Shown: positions 48,583 to 56,474 of the stretch, piece by piece
Layout of the letters: each line of letters opens with the position of its first letter
Position numbering within the stretch: position 1 is the first letter of the stretch
NCBI RefSeq assembly: GCF_900113745.1
Contig: NZ_FOQL01000001.1
Coordinates: 496,001 to 560,000 of the forward strand
Direction of reading: 5' to 3'
Origin: Pseudomonas guineae
Lineage (GTDB): Bacteria > Pseudomonadota > Gammaproteobacteria > Pseudomonadales > Pseudomonadaceae
Length of the DNA stretch: 64,000 nt
Position numbers and translations under genes: made by a program
Notes under the pieces: model-generated
Told to the model about the DNA's origin: nothing
Seen by the model: only the letters and a program-made list of their open reading frames with translations
The model's database searches: none

Positions 48583-50229
48583 TCAGACCTTGAATCGGCT
48601 GACGCCGCTGCGCAGGCTACCGGCCACCTGGTTCAGCTCATCAATGGCGGCCCCGGCCTGACGCAGCGAGTCAACCGTCTGCCCGCTGGCTTCGCTCAGC
48701 TGCACCAGTGCTTGATTAATTTGTTCGGCACCCGTTGCTTGAGCCTGCATGCCCTCGTCCATCATCTGTACCCGGGGAGCCAGGGCCTGCACCTGATGAA
48801 TGATCTGCGACAGCTGATCACCGACTTGGCTCATCTCGCTATTTCCGCGACGCACCTCTTCGGAGAACTTATCCATGCCCATGACACCCGCCGACACCGC
48901 CGACTGAATCTCACGCACCATCTGTTCAATGTCATAGGTGGCAACAGCCGTCTGATCCGCCAGTCGACGCACTTGGGTTGCCACCACGGCAAAGCCACGA
49001 CCGTACTCGCCAGCCTTCTCGGCCTCAATTGCCGCGTTCAATGACAGCAAATTGGTTTGATCCGCCACTTTAACGATGGTGGTCACCACATGATTGATGT
49101 TGCCAGCCTTCTCGTTAAGGATCGCCAACTTGGCATTTACCACATCGGCCGCACCCACCACATGGCGCATCACATCCTCCATCCGCGCTAGGCCTAGCTG
49201 ACCGGAACCCGCGAGTACCGAGGTGTGTTCGGCAGTGCCCGAGACTTCACTCATAGTGCGCACCAGATCGCGCGAGGTCGCGGCGATTTCACGCGAGGTG
49301 GCGCCGATTTCCGTGGTGGTAGCAGCGGTTTCAGTGGCGGTGGCTTGCTGCTGCCTGGACGTCGCTGCGATTTCGGTGATCGACGTGGTCATCTGCACCG
49401 CAGATCGCTGCGCTTGAGCTACCAACGCCTTCAGTTCACCAGCCATGCTATTGAAGCCTTCCTCGATGGCGTTGAACTCATCACGCCGGCCCATATCAAG
49501 GCGCGCCGAAAGGTCGCCTGAACCGAGCAATTTGAAGGTCTCAACCACCGCAATAATGGGCTGGCTAATCGCCCGCTGTAGGCTCACCGAGCTCAAGGCC
49601 GCAACACCGAGGACAATCAAAATAGCCAGAACCAAGCTCAACTTAGTCACCCCAACGTCCGTGACAATCTGCTGCACCGCCTGCTCGGCATACTGCTGGT
49701 TGAGTTCAAATAGCTGAGTCAGGACCGCACGCGCTTCCAGCCAGGCAGGCGTCAGTTGCTCACGCACCAGCTGGGACGCTTCGGCATCGCGCCCAGCAGC
49801 AGTCAGCTCAAGCAATTGCGCATGCAGCGCCAGGTACTGGTCACGTTTAACCAAGAAATTTTGCGCATCAAGACGTTCCGGCTCAGTGCTGATGGTGGCC
49901 TGGTAAGCCGTCCAGTTTCTATCCAGGCGCTGAGCCAACTCGGCAAAAGCCTTACTCGCTTCAGCGCCCACGCGCCGCCTGGCTTCATTATCTTGGCCGG
50001 CCATCAGCAGGCGCTGGCTTTCCAACAGATGGTCAGCCCAGGCCAGCCGCATCAACCCAGCTAACTCCATGCCTGGTGCAGCCGATGTACGCACATTAAT
50101 GGCTGATTGCTCGACTGTCGCCAAACGGTAATAGGCCGTGGCAGAGAGCAGCAAAAGGATAACCACCACAACGGAGAAGCTCGCGATGATGCGTTGCCGG
50201 ACAGTCCAGTTCTTCACAATATTCCCCAC
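48583..50229 (-). CDS. wspA: WspA: membrane chemoreceptor for surface sensing
   Basis: The 548-residue protein has two membrane helices (about 12-34 and 195-215) around a helical periplasmic sensor of about 160 residues, then HAMP and a methyl-accepting signalling domain with N-L-L-S-L-N-A-A-I-E-A-E-K-A-G-E-Y-G-R-G. The 'AEKAGEYGRG' variant is typical of WspA-type rather than motility receptors. It is first in the operon; the promoter should lie in the 236-bp gap to the divergent cyclase gene. Confidence 0.95.
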   Translation of the reverse strand: MGNIVKNWTVRQRIIASFSVVVVILLLLSATAYYRLATVEQSAINVRTSAAPGMELAGLMRLAWADHLLESQRLLMAGQDNEARRRVGAEASKAFAELAQRLDRNWTAYQATISTEPERLDAQNFLVKRDQYLALHAQLLELTAAGRDAEASQLVREQLTPAWLEARAVLTQLFELNQQYAEQAVQQIVTDVGVTKLSLVLAILIVLGVAALSSVSLQRAISQPIIAVVETFKLLGSGDLSARLDMGRRDEFNAIEEGFNSMAGELKALVAQAQRSAVQMTTSITEIAATSRQQQATATETAATTTEIGATSREIAATSRDLVRTMSEVSGTAEHTSVLAGSGQLGLARMEDVMRHVVGAADVVNAKLAILNEKAGNINHVVTTIVKVADQTNLLSLNAAIEAEKAGEYGRGFAVVATQVRRLADQTAVATYDIEQMVREIQSAVSAGVMGMDKFSEEVRRGNSEMSQVGDQLSQIIHQVQALAPRVQMMDEGMQAQATGAEQINQALVQLSEASGQTVDSLRQAGAAIDELNQVAGSLRSGVSRFKV

Positions 50230-50465
50230 TCGGTTACACGCACCCGGCCAGCCATATGCTGATCGCGCTTAGAAGATGGTGCGACTCTAGAGTTTGCCTC
50301 ACTCAGCGGCAAGCACTGAAATACCAGAACACACAGAGACAATGACGCTTAGCCTAAGGCCAACGCCCTTGAGCTAAAATGTCGGCTATTCGTCTGCGCC
50401 TTAATTTGGCTCAGCCCCTTAAACAGCTTGATGTACCTGCTTCAAGCCGACGGAGTTGCCTCTGC

Positions 50466-52094
50466 ATGGGTAGCCTGCGCAGCCGTTTCGCCCTTCTGAT
50501 TGCCCTGTTGATCGCCGGCCTAAGCTGGATGCTTGGCAGCCTGATTGGCCATGACGCCAGTCAACGTATTCGCGAGGAAGTCGGCCGCGACCTCGCCGAA
50601 GTCTCATTTATCATGGTCGACCGTCTTGATCGTGACATGCAGAGCCGCGCCGCCATGTTGCAGGTGATTGGCCAACTACGCGCACTCAGCCAACCCGACG
50701 ATATCGCCGAAATCCGCGGCCTACTCGACCGCTTACAAAGCGAATTCCCCAGCATCGCCTGGGTCGGCTTTACCGACGCTAAGGGCACGGTATTGGCCTC
50801 CAGTGATGGCGTACTGGAAGGGGCCAGCATCGCCCAGCGCCCGGTGTACCTTGAAGGGCAGAACGGTGTGTTTATCGGCGATGTGCATGAAGCTGAGTTG
50901 CTGGCCAAACTGCTACCCAACCCGACAGGTGAGGCGATGAAGTTCGTCGATATCAGCCTGCCTGTGCGTAACGCAGATGGGCACTTAGTCGGCGTACTGG
51001 CTTCGCACTTGTCATGGTCATGGGCGGAAGAGGTGCGCCTGGCTATCCTTGAGCCCATCCAGAAGCGCCGCAATGTTGAGTTCTTTGTTACCGGCCGGAA
51101 CCGCACCGTGCTGCTAGCCCCTAAAGAAATGATCGGCCAGCGCCTGCACTTATCGGCCCTCAGCCAGCTGGTGAAGAATCCAAACATGTGGGCCGTGCAG
51201 GAGTGGCCAGACGGCAAGCAATACCTTACAGGCCTGGCCCTCAGCCGCGGCCATATGGATTACCAAGGCCTGGGTTGGACGGTCATTGCTCGCCAACCAC
51301 TGGATGATGCCTATGCCCCGGCACGTGCAACAAAACGCTATATTTTATTGTGGGGCAGTGGCCTGGCAGTATTATTCGCGTTAGTAGGCTGGCTCGGCGC
51401 CGGTTACGTCACTCGACCTCTGCGGCAAATTGCGCAAGCAGCAGACCGCCTTAGCGCAGGGGAAATCAGTGTAATTCCAGAACTGAAAGGCACCCGTGAA
51501 ATCGAGATACTCAGCCACTCGATTCGCCACCTAGTGGAAAGCCTGAGCCATCAACAAAATGCCTTGGGCGTTATGGAAAACCTCGCGCATCACGATGCGC
51601 TCACTGGCTTACCCAACCGTATCGCTCTGGAAAATTACCTGCCGCGTGCGCAGCAACGCAGTCAGGCAACCGGTCACTGCTTGGCGTTGCTTTATTTGGA
51701 CCTGGACGGTTTCAAGCCGATCAATGACCAGTTTGGTCATGCCGCTGGCGATCAGGTACTGCGCGAGATAGCACTGCGCCTGCGCGGCGGTCTTCGTGAA
51801 GGTGACCTGGTGGCGCGCTTGGGCGGCGACGAATTTCTAATGGTGCTGCAGGTTCCCAAAGGCGAAGCTCTGGCGCAGGCGCAGCTGATCGCCGAACGCA
51901 CACTGACAGCGCTGAGCACGCCGGTTGATCTAGGTAGCACTCAAGTGCAGGTCAGTTGCAGCATCGGCAGCGCGCTCTGGCCACTGGACAGCAGCAACCT
52001 CACCGAAGCACTAGAGCTGGCCGACCAAGCCCTTTATCGGGCCAAGCATGCCGGCAAGAATTGCGCAGTGTTTCATGCCACTGAGCAACACTGA
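50466..52094 (+). CDS. Membrane diguanylate cyclase (Cache-HAMP-GGDEF)
   Basis: From the ATG at 50466 (GGAG 10 nt upstream) the protein has 542 residues; the frame is open to another ATG at 50379 that lacks a good site. A membrane helix (about 8-25), a periplasmic Cache-like sensor of about 260 residues, a second helix (about 287-308), HAMP, and a GGDEF domain follow. The domain has R-L-G-G-D-E-F and an RxxD inhibitory site (R-E-G-D) five residues before it, so it should be an active, product-inhibited cyclase. It is divergent from the wsp operon. Confidence 0.88.
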   Translation: MGSLRSRFALLIALLIAGLSWMLGSLIGHDASQRIREEVGRDLAEVSFIMVDRLDRDMQSRAAMLQVIGQLRALSQPDDIAEIRGLLDRLQSEFPSIAWVGFTDAKGTVLASSDGVLEGASIAQRPVYLEGQNGVFIGDVHEAELLAKLLPNPTGEAMKFVDISLPVRNADGHLVGVLASHLSWSWAEEVRLAILEPIQKRRNVEFFVTGRNRTVLLAPKEMIGQRLHLSALSQLVKNPNMWAVQEWPDGKQYLTGLALSRGHMDYQGLGWTVIARQPLDDAYAPARATKRYILLWGSGLAVLFALVGWLGAGYVTRPLRQIAQAADRLSAGEISVIPELKGTREIEILSHSIRHLVESLSHQQNALGVMENLAHHDALTGLPNRIALENYLPRAQQRSQATGHCLALLYLDLDGFKPINDQFGHAAGDQVLREIALRLRGGLREGDLVARLGGDEFLMVLQVPKGEALAQAQLIAERTLTALSTPVDLGSTQVQVSCSIGSALWPLDSSNLTEALELADQALYRAKHAGKNCAVFHATEQH

Positions 52095-52181
52095 GGCTCA
52101 CTCAACCCAAAGACGCAGTAGCTGGACGGCCAGCTCGGCGGCACGCCGCTCAGGCCGCCTTAGCCAACAGGCGCCGCACAC

Positions 52182-52931
52182 TTAACCCGGCAACAGCTCC
52201 TGACGCACCTGGGCTTCTAGCTCAACCTTAAGGGCAGGATCTAGTTTGAGCTGACGAGCCAACTCTTCGAGGTAGGCACGCTCCATAAAATGCTCCTCGT
52301 CGACCATCAGCACGCTCGCCACATACATTTCTGCGGCCATTTCCGGCGTACTGGCGGCGCGGGCTATTTCGGCAGGGTCCAGCGGCTTATTGAGCTCGGC
52401 CTGCAGCCAATGCTGCAACTCGGCATCACTGGTCAGCTTGACCAGCTCACCTTCAATCAATTGCCGCTCGCGGGCATCGACATGGCCATCGGCTTTCGCC
52501 GCGCCAACCAACGCCTTGAGAATCGCCTGGCTGTGCAACTCGGCTTCTGGCGCGGGCAGACGGTCAAGGGTTTGTGGCTCACCCTGCGGGGCACTCGCCT
52601 GCTGCGCTTGCCAGTTACCATAGGCCTTGTAAGCCACCACGCCGAGCGCGGCCAGGCCACCGTAGGTGAGCGCTTTGCCACCCATCTTGCGCGCACTTTT
52701 GTTGCCCAGCAGCATGCCCAACGCGCCGGCCGCCAGCGCGCCGCCGCCGGCACCCTTGAGCAAGGTGGCCAAATCACCGCCCTGGCCACCTTTACCTGAA
52801 CCACCGAGCAAACCGCCCAAACCGCCACCCAGACCAGCGCCTGAACCAGCAGCGGAACCGCCGGCGGACTTCTGTTGCAGCAAGTCTTTGCCAGATTTTA
52901 ACAACTGATCAAGTAATCCACGGGTAATCAT
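52182..52931 (-). CDS. DUF533 / TerB-like membrane protein
   Basis: The 249-residue protein has a Gly/Ala/Ser-rich low-complexity part (about 22-60), a hydrophobic stretch (about 62-105, including A-L-G-V-V-A-Y-K-A-Y-G), and a C-terminal helical TerB-like domain (about 130-248) with A-K-A-D-G-H-V-D-A-R-E-R acidic motif. DUF533 (YebE) proteins are inner-membrane proteins of unknown role linked to envelope stress in enterobacteria. A GGGAG site precedes the ATG. It is monocistronic and convergent with the cyclase. Confidence 0.82.
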   Translation of the reverse strand: MITRGLLDQLLKSGKDLLQQKSAGGSAAGSGAGLGGGLGGLLGGSGKGGQGGDLATLLKGAGGGALAAGALGMLLGNKSARKMGGKALTYGGLAALGVVAYKAYGNWQAQQASAPQGEPQTLDRLPAPEAELHSQAILKALVGAAKADGHVDARERQLIEGELVKLTSDAELQHWLQAELNKPLDPAEIARAASTPEMAAEMYVASVLMVDEEHFMERAYLEELARQLKLDPALKVELEAQVRQELLPG

Positions 52932-53280
52932 CACGCGCTCTCCCTAAAAATGCTGTGCAGGTACACAGACCGATTCTAGAGAGCCAGGTTGCCCTTCCCC
53001 TAACGCAGAGTGCTTCGAAAGATTGCCAGCGCGCGTAACCCGCAGAAAAAACGGCTATTCGTCGGTTAGCCGGCACAAAACAGCTCAACAGCAGTCAGTA
53101 TCACGGCCTGATTTATGGCCGATCTATATTTGACGCCGGTAGGATGGCACCACAAATTTTGCCAGGCGCAATTTTTGACCTCGCGCCGCGCCGGCCCCTA
53201 GGCCGTCCGCCAAGGATGACAGGCACAATCCCCTGCAACGGCAAAAGGCTAGCAATAGCCAACGCCGGAGACCTTGCTCC
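52932..53280. other. 349-bp divergent gap with a minus-strand hairpin
   Basis: The gap holds promoters for the DUF533 gene (minus) and the LapG-type gene (plus). A hairpin CGGCTA/TAGCCG (53052-53057 with 53067-53072) next to an A-run at 53046-53051 would be a terminator on the minus strand, where no gene obviously ends. No credible ORF or repeat is seen elsewhere. Confidence 0.45.
53046..53072 (-). terminator. Terminator-like hairpin with no matching gene
   Basis: On the minus strand a 6-bp stem with a 9-nt loop is followed by six T. The nearest minus-strand gene upstream is recJ, which ends 880 bp away across the LapG-type gene, so this may stop recJ read-through antisense to that gene. Confidence 0.4.
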
Positions 53281-53952
53281 ATGTCGCTAGACGTCAACCG
53301 CCTCGCCCACGCGTTACTGCGCAGCCTACTCGCCAGTTGCTGGCTATTTAGCCCTGCACTGCTGGCTGATGCGCCGGCAATCCAGAGCAGCGGGTTCTCG
53401 ACAGCACTGCATGACGCGCGCCTGGTGAGTTGGCACAACCTGATCGCCAACTCCACGTATGACGACGAACGCATTCAGCTGAAGCGGGTAAACCAGTTCA
53501 TCAATCGGGCTGTGAGCTTTGTCAGCGACCAACAGGCATGGGGAACAGAAGATTACTGGGCTACGCCAGCGCAGACGCTCAGCCTCGGCCAAGGCGACTG
53601 TGAAGATTTTGCCATTGCTAAATACTTCAGCTTGGTACGCATGGGGATACCCAGCGAGAAGCTACGCCTGACCTTCGTCAAAGCGCTAAAGCTTCAGCAA
53701 GCGCATATGGTGCTGGCCTTCTACCCCAGCGCCAGCGAGCAACCGCTGATTCTCGACAACCTCGACCCGCGCATCCGCCCCGCCAGTGAGCGGACTGATC
53801 TGCTGCCGGTGTATTCCTTTAACCACCACGGCGTATTTCTGGCCAAAACGCCGCAACGCGTCAGCCAGCCGCCCGCGTTTCTCGCGCGCTGGAGTGAGCT
53901 GAGCGAGCGAGCGCTGGCCGATGGCTCGGCCATCCCACTGCCGCGCGGTTAA
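53281..53952 (+). CDS. lapG: LapG-type periplasmic cysteine protease
   Basis: The 223-residue protein has a signal peptide (about 1-29) and the bacterial transglutaminase-like cysteine protease triad Cys107 (G-D-C-E-D), His142 (Q-A-H-M-V-L) and Asp159 (L-D-N-L). D-Y-W-A-T-P-A-Q-T-L-S-L-G-Q-G-D-C-E-D matches LapG closely, and Asp106/Glu108 correspond to its calcium ligands. LapG cuts large surface adhesins when LapD releases it at low c-di-GMP. No lapD or adhesin gene is in the window. The stop overlaps the recJ stop by 4 bp on the other strand. Confidence 0.85.
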   Translation: MSLDVNRLAHALLRSLLASCWLFSPALLADAPAIQSSGFSTALHDARLVSWHNLIANSTYDDERIQLKRVNQFINRAVSFVSDQQAWGTEDYWATPAQTLSLGQGDCEDFAIAKYFSLVRMGIPSEKLRLTFVKALKLQQAHMVLAFYPSASEQPLILDNLDPRIRPASERTDLLPVYSFNHHGVFLAKTPQRVSQPPAFLARWSELSERALADGSAIPLPRG

Positions 53953-55661
53953 CGCGGGCTGATATGCGCGATCAGTAGCTGCACCGACTCCTGACCGCGA
54001 AACTCATTCACATCCAGCTTGTAGGCCAACTCCACCCAGCGCACGGTTGGGTTCGGCCAAATCTCGCGATCCACACCAAAGGCGATGCCATCGAGCTGCA
54101 CGCTGCCGCACTCGCTTTTCAGCACCACTTTGAGATGCCGCTCGCCGACCACACGCTGCTGCACCAACTGGAACACACCATGGAACAGCGGCTCGGGGAA
54201 ATGCTGCCCCCAGGGCCCGGCATTACGCAGCTCCTTGGCCAGCGGTAGGTGAAACTCTTCGATGGACAAGGCGCCATCAGACAGCAGGCGACCGGTCAGA
54301 TCATCTTCACAGAGCTGGCGGCGTACCTCGGCATCAAAGGCCGCAGAAAATGCCGCGAAATTGGCTTCAGGCAGGGACAAGCCAGCGGCCATGGCATGCC
54401 CACCAAACTTGCTGATTAACTGCGGGTGTTTCGCCGCCACCGCATCCAGCGCATCACGGATATGAAAGCCCGGCACCGAACGCGCCGAGCCTTTCAGTAC
54501 GCCATCACCGGCATCGGCAAAAGCAATAGTCGGCCGGTGATAGCGCTCTTTCATCCGCGAGGCGAGGATACCGATCACGCCTTGGTGCCAATCCGCCTCG
54601 AACAGACATAGGCCGAAGGGCATATCTTCCAGCGGCAGGTCCTTGAGCTGCGCCAGCGCCTCGCGCTGCATGCCCTGCTCAATCGCCTTACGGTCTTGAT
54701 TGAGCTGGTCCAGTTGCACGGCCATATCGCGGGCCAGGGCTTCGTCTTCACTGAGCAGGCACTCGATGCCCAACGCCATGTCATCCAGGCGCCCAGCCGC
54801 ATTCAGCCGGGGGCCGAGGATAAACCCGAGATCGGTGGAGGTGATGCGTCGATGATCGCGCCCCGCCACTTCGAGAATTGCGCGCAGCCCGGCTCGCGCT
54901 CGCCCTGCACGAATCCGCGCCAGGCCTTGGTGCACCAGAATCCGATTATTAGCGTCCAACGGCACCACATCGGCGACGCTGCCCAGCGCCACCAAATCCA
55001 GCAGCTCGCCCAGATTCGGCTCAGGCCGCTGCACGCTGAACCAGCCCATCTCGCGCAGCCGCGCGCGCAGGGCCAGCAGCACGTAGAACATCACCCCAAC
55101 CCCCGCCAGCGCCTTGCTGGGGAACTCGCAACCCGGCTGATTCGGATTGACGATAGCATCTGCCGCCGGCAGTTCGGCTCCGGGCAGGTGGTGATCGGTG
55201 ACCAGTACGGTCAGGCCTGCGGCTTTGGCAGCCGCGACGCCTTCAACGCTGGAAATGCCGTTGTCTACGGTGATTAGCAGCTGCGGCTGACGCTCAAGCG
55301 CCACCGCAACGATCTCCGGTGTGAGGCCATAGCCGTACTCGAAACGATTGGGCACCAGGTAATCGACATGAGCGGCGCCGAGCATGCGCAAACCCAGCAC
55401 ACCGACTGTGCTGGCGGTGGCGCCGTCGGCATCGAAGTCACCGACGATCAGCATGCGCTGGCCTTGTTCAAGGCCCTGCACCAGCAACTCCACGGCTTCA
55501 GACATACCCTTGAGCTGCTGATAAGGAATCAACTGCGCCAGACCTTTATCCAGCTCAGCAACGGACTGCACGCCGCGGGCGGCATACAGGCGGGTCAACA
55601 GCGGCGGCAGAGCGCCCAGGTCAGGCAGTACGGCAGGTAACGGGCGGGCTTCGATGCGCAT
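53949..55661 (-). CDS. recJ: Single-strand-specific 5'-3' exonuclease RecJ
   Basis: The 570-residue protein has the DHH phosphoesterase motifs: D-F-D-A-D-G-A (75-81), D-N-G-I-S (near 133), D-H-H (156-158), and a DHHA1 domain with F-G-G-H-A-M-A-A-G. RecJ degrades single-stranded DNA in recombination and mismatch repair. Neighbour yaeQ is the usual partner in pseudomonads. It is convergent with the LapG gene. Confidence 0.97.
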   Translation of the reverse strand: MRIEARPLPAVLPDLGALPPLLTRLYAARGVQSVAELDKGLAQLIPYQQLKGMSEAVELLVQGLEQGQRMLIVGDFDADGATASTVGVLGLRMLGAAHVDYLVPNRFEYGYGLTPEIVAVALERQPQLLITVDNGISSVEGVAAAKAAGLTVLVTDHHLPGAELPAADAIVNPNQPGCEFPSKALAGVGVMFYVLLALRARLREMGWFSVQRPEPNLGELLDLVALGSVADVVPLDANNRILVHQGLARIRAGRARAGLRAILEVAGRDHRRITSTDLGFILGPRLNAAGRLDDMALGIECLLSEDEALARDMAVQLDQLNQDRKAIEQGMQREALAQLKDLPLEDMPFGLCLFEADWHQGVIGILASRMKERYHRPTIAFADAGDGVLKGSARSVPGFHIRDALDAVAAKHPQLISKFGGHAMAAGLSLPEANFAAFSAAFDAEVRRQLCEDDLTGRLLSDGALSIEEFHLPLAKELRNAGPWGQHFPEPLFHGVFQLVQQRVVGERHLKVVLKSECGSVQLDGIAFGVDREIWPNPTVRWVELAYKLDVNEFRGQESVQLLIAHISPR

Positions 55662-55681
55662 CAGGGTTCCGGTACAAACGG

Positions 55682-55701
55682 TGCGGGACGTCCGCTCCTA
55701 C
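55682..55701. repeat. REP-like fragment upstream of recJ
   Basis: A short imperfect palindrome ends in GCTCCTAC, as does the REP-like element at 18,914. It lies about 20 bp before the recJ start, next to palindromic element copy B. Confidence 0.35.
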
Positions 55702-55719
55702 TTTTATTAGGGAGACGCC

Positions 55720-55863
55720 GAATACCTGTTTTCGATCTCGCGAGCTAGAGTCATACAAGGCAAAAACAGGCGAGGAAGCGGAGTTTACTGGCTGTAAATG
55801 AGCATTCCGAGCCTGTTTTTAACGCAGCAGGGCCGACGCGCAGCAGATCGTAAATAGGTTTTC
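55720..55863 (+). repeat. Covarying palindromic element, copy B
   Basis: The core from ACAAGGC (55755) to GCAGCAG (55846) is 92 nt, the same length as in copy A. The stem 55762-55777/55805-55820 pairs over ten bases, then has three mismatches and three more pairs; its sequence is different from copy A. The 27-nt loop has TTTAC/GTAAA (55784-55788, 55794-55798) within a GCGGAG...TGAGCA frame shared with copy A. Outer arms 55720-55738 and 55845-55863 pair over 19 positions with four mismatches, reaching the yaeQ stop codon. Confidence 0.75.
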
Positions 55864-56401
55864 AGCGCTCGCCGATCAACCACTCAATCGGCAGCTCATG
55901 CTGGCCGCGCTCATCGGTGACGAATAGCTCGCCGTCGCTGATCATTACGCTCCAGTTCAAGGATCGGGGCATATCTAGAGCCAGATTGGACAACGCATCC
56001 TGGTCCAGCGCCACCACGTTGATGTTTTTCAGAGTACGCACCGGGTCCAACTCTTTGGCCTGCCACACGCGCAGGTTGCCGTAAGCCACCAAACTGAACT
56101 TTTCGGTACGGCGCGAGCACCAGGTCATGCGCTCGCTGTCCGGCTGGCCGACTTCGATCCAGTGCAGTACGCGGTCGTCCAGGCTCTTTTCCCACAATGC
56201 CGGCTCGTCTACATCCGACAGGCCGCGACCGAACGCCAAGTGCTCGTGATAGAACAAGGCATAGCCGATCAAGCGTGCGGCCAGACGCGTTTCAGTTTCC
56301 GACGGGTGCTTGGCGACGGTGAAACGCAGGTTTTCATAAACGCTGCGGTCCATGTCGGTGAGGTTCAGCTCGATTTTGTAAGTGGTAGACGGCAGGGCCA
56401 T
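55862..56401 (-). CDS. yaeQ: YaeQ family protein
   Basis: From the Met at 56401 the protein has 179 residues and begins MALPSTTYKIELNLTDMDR, the conserved YaeQ start; the frame to 56524 is an extension overlapping the next gene. YaeQ has a PD-(D/E)XK-like fold of unknown function, once linked to suppression of rfaH loss. A-L-W-E-K-S-L-D-D-R-V-L-H-W-I-E-V-G-Q-P is a family block. It lies upstream of recJ on the same strand, as in P. aeruginosa. Confidence 0.92.
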   Translation of the reverse strand: MALPSTTYKIELNLTDMDRSVYENLRFTVAKHPSETETRLAARLIGYALFYHEHLAFGRGLSDVDEPALWEKSLDDRVLHWIEVGQPDSERMTWCSRRTEKFSLVAYGNLRVWQAKELDPVRTLKNINVVALDQDALSNLALDMPRSLNWSVMISDGELFVTDERGQHELPIEWLIGER

Positions 56402-56474
56402 GGTGGGGCTTCTTACTGGGCGAAAAGAGCGCAAGTCTAACCCGAAACGCCTTTCGCCCGTAGAACATGCCCTC

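Noticed and set aside
52120..52135. Terminator after the diguanylate cyclase gene
   Set aside because: A 6-bp stem exists but no T-run follows, and other GC-rich hairpins nearby are equally weak.
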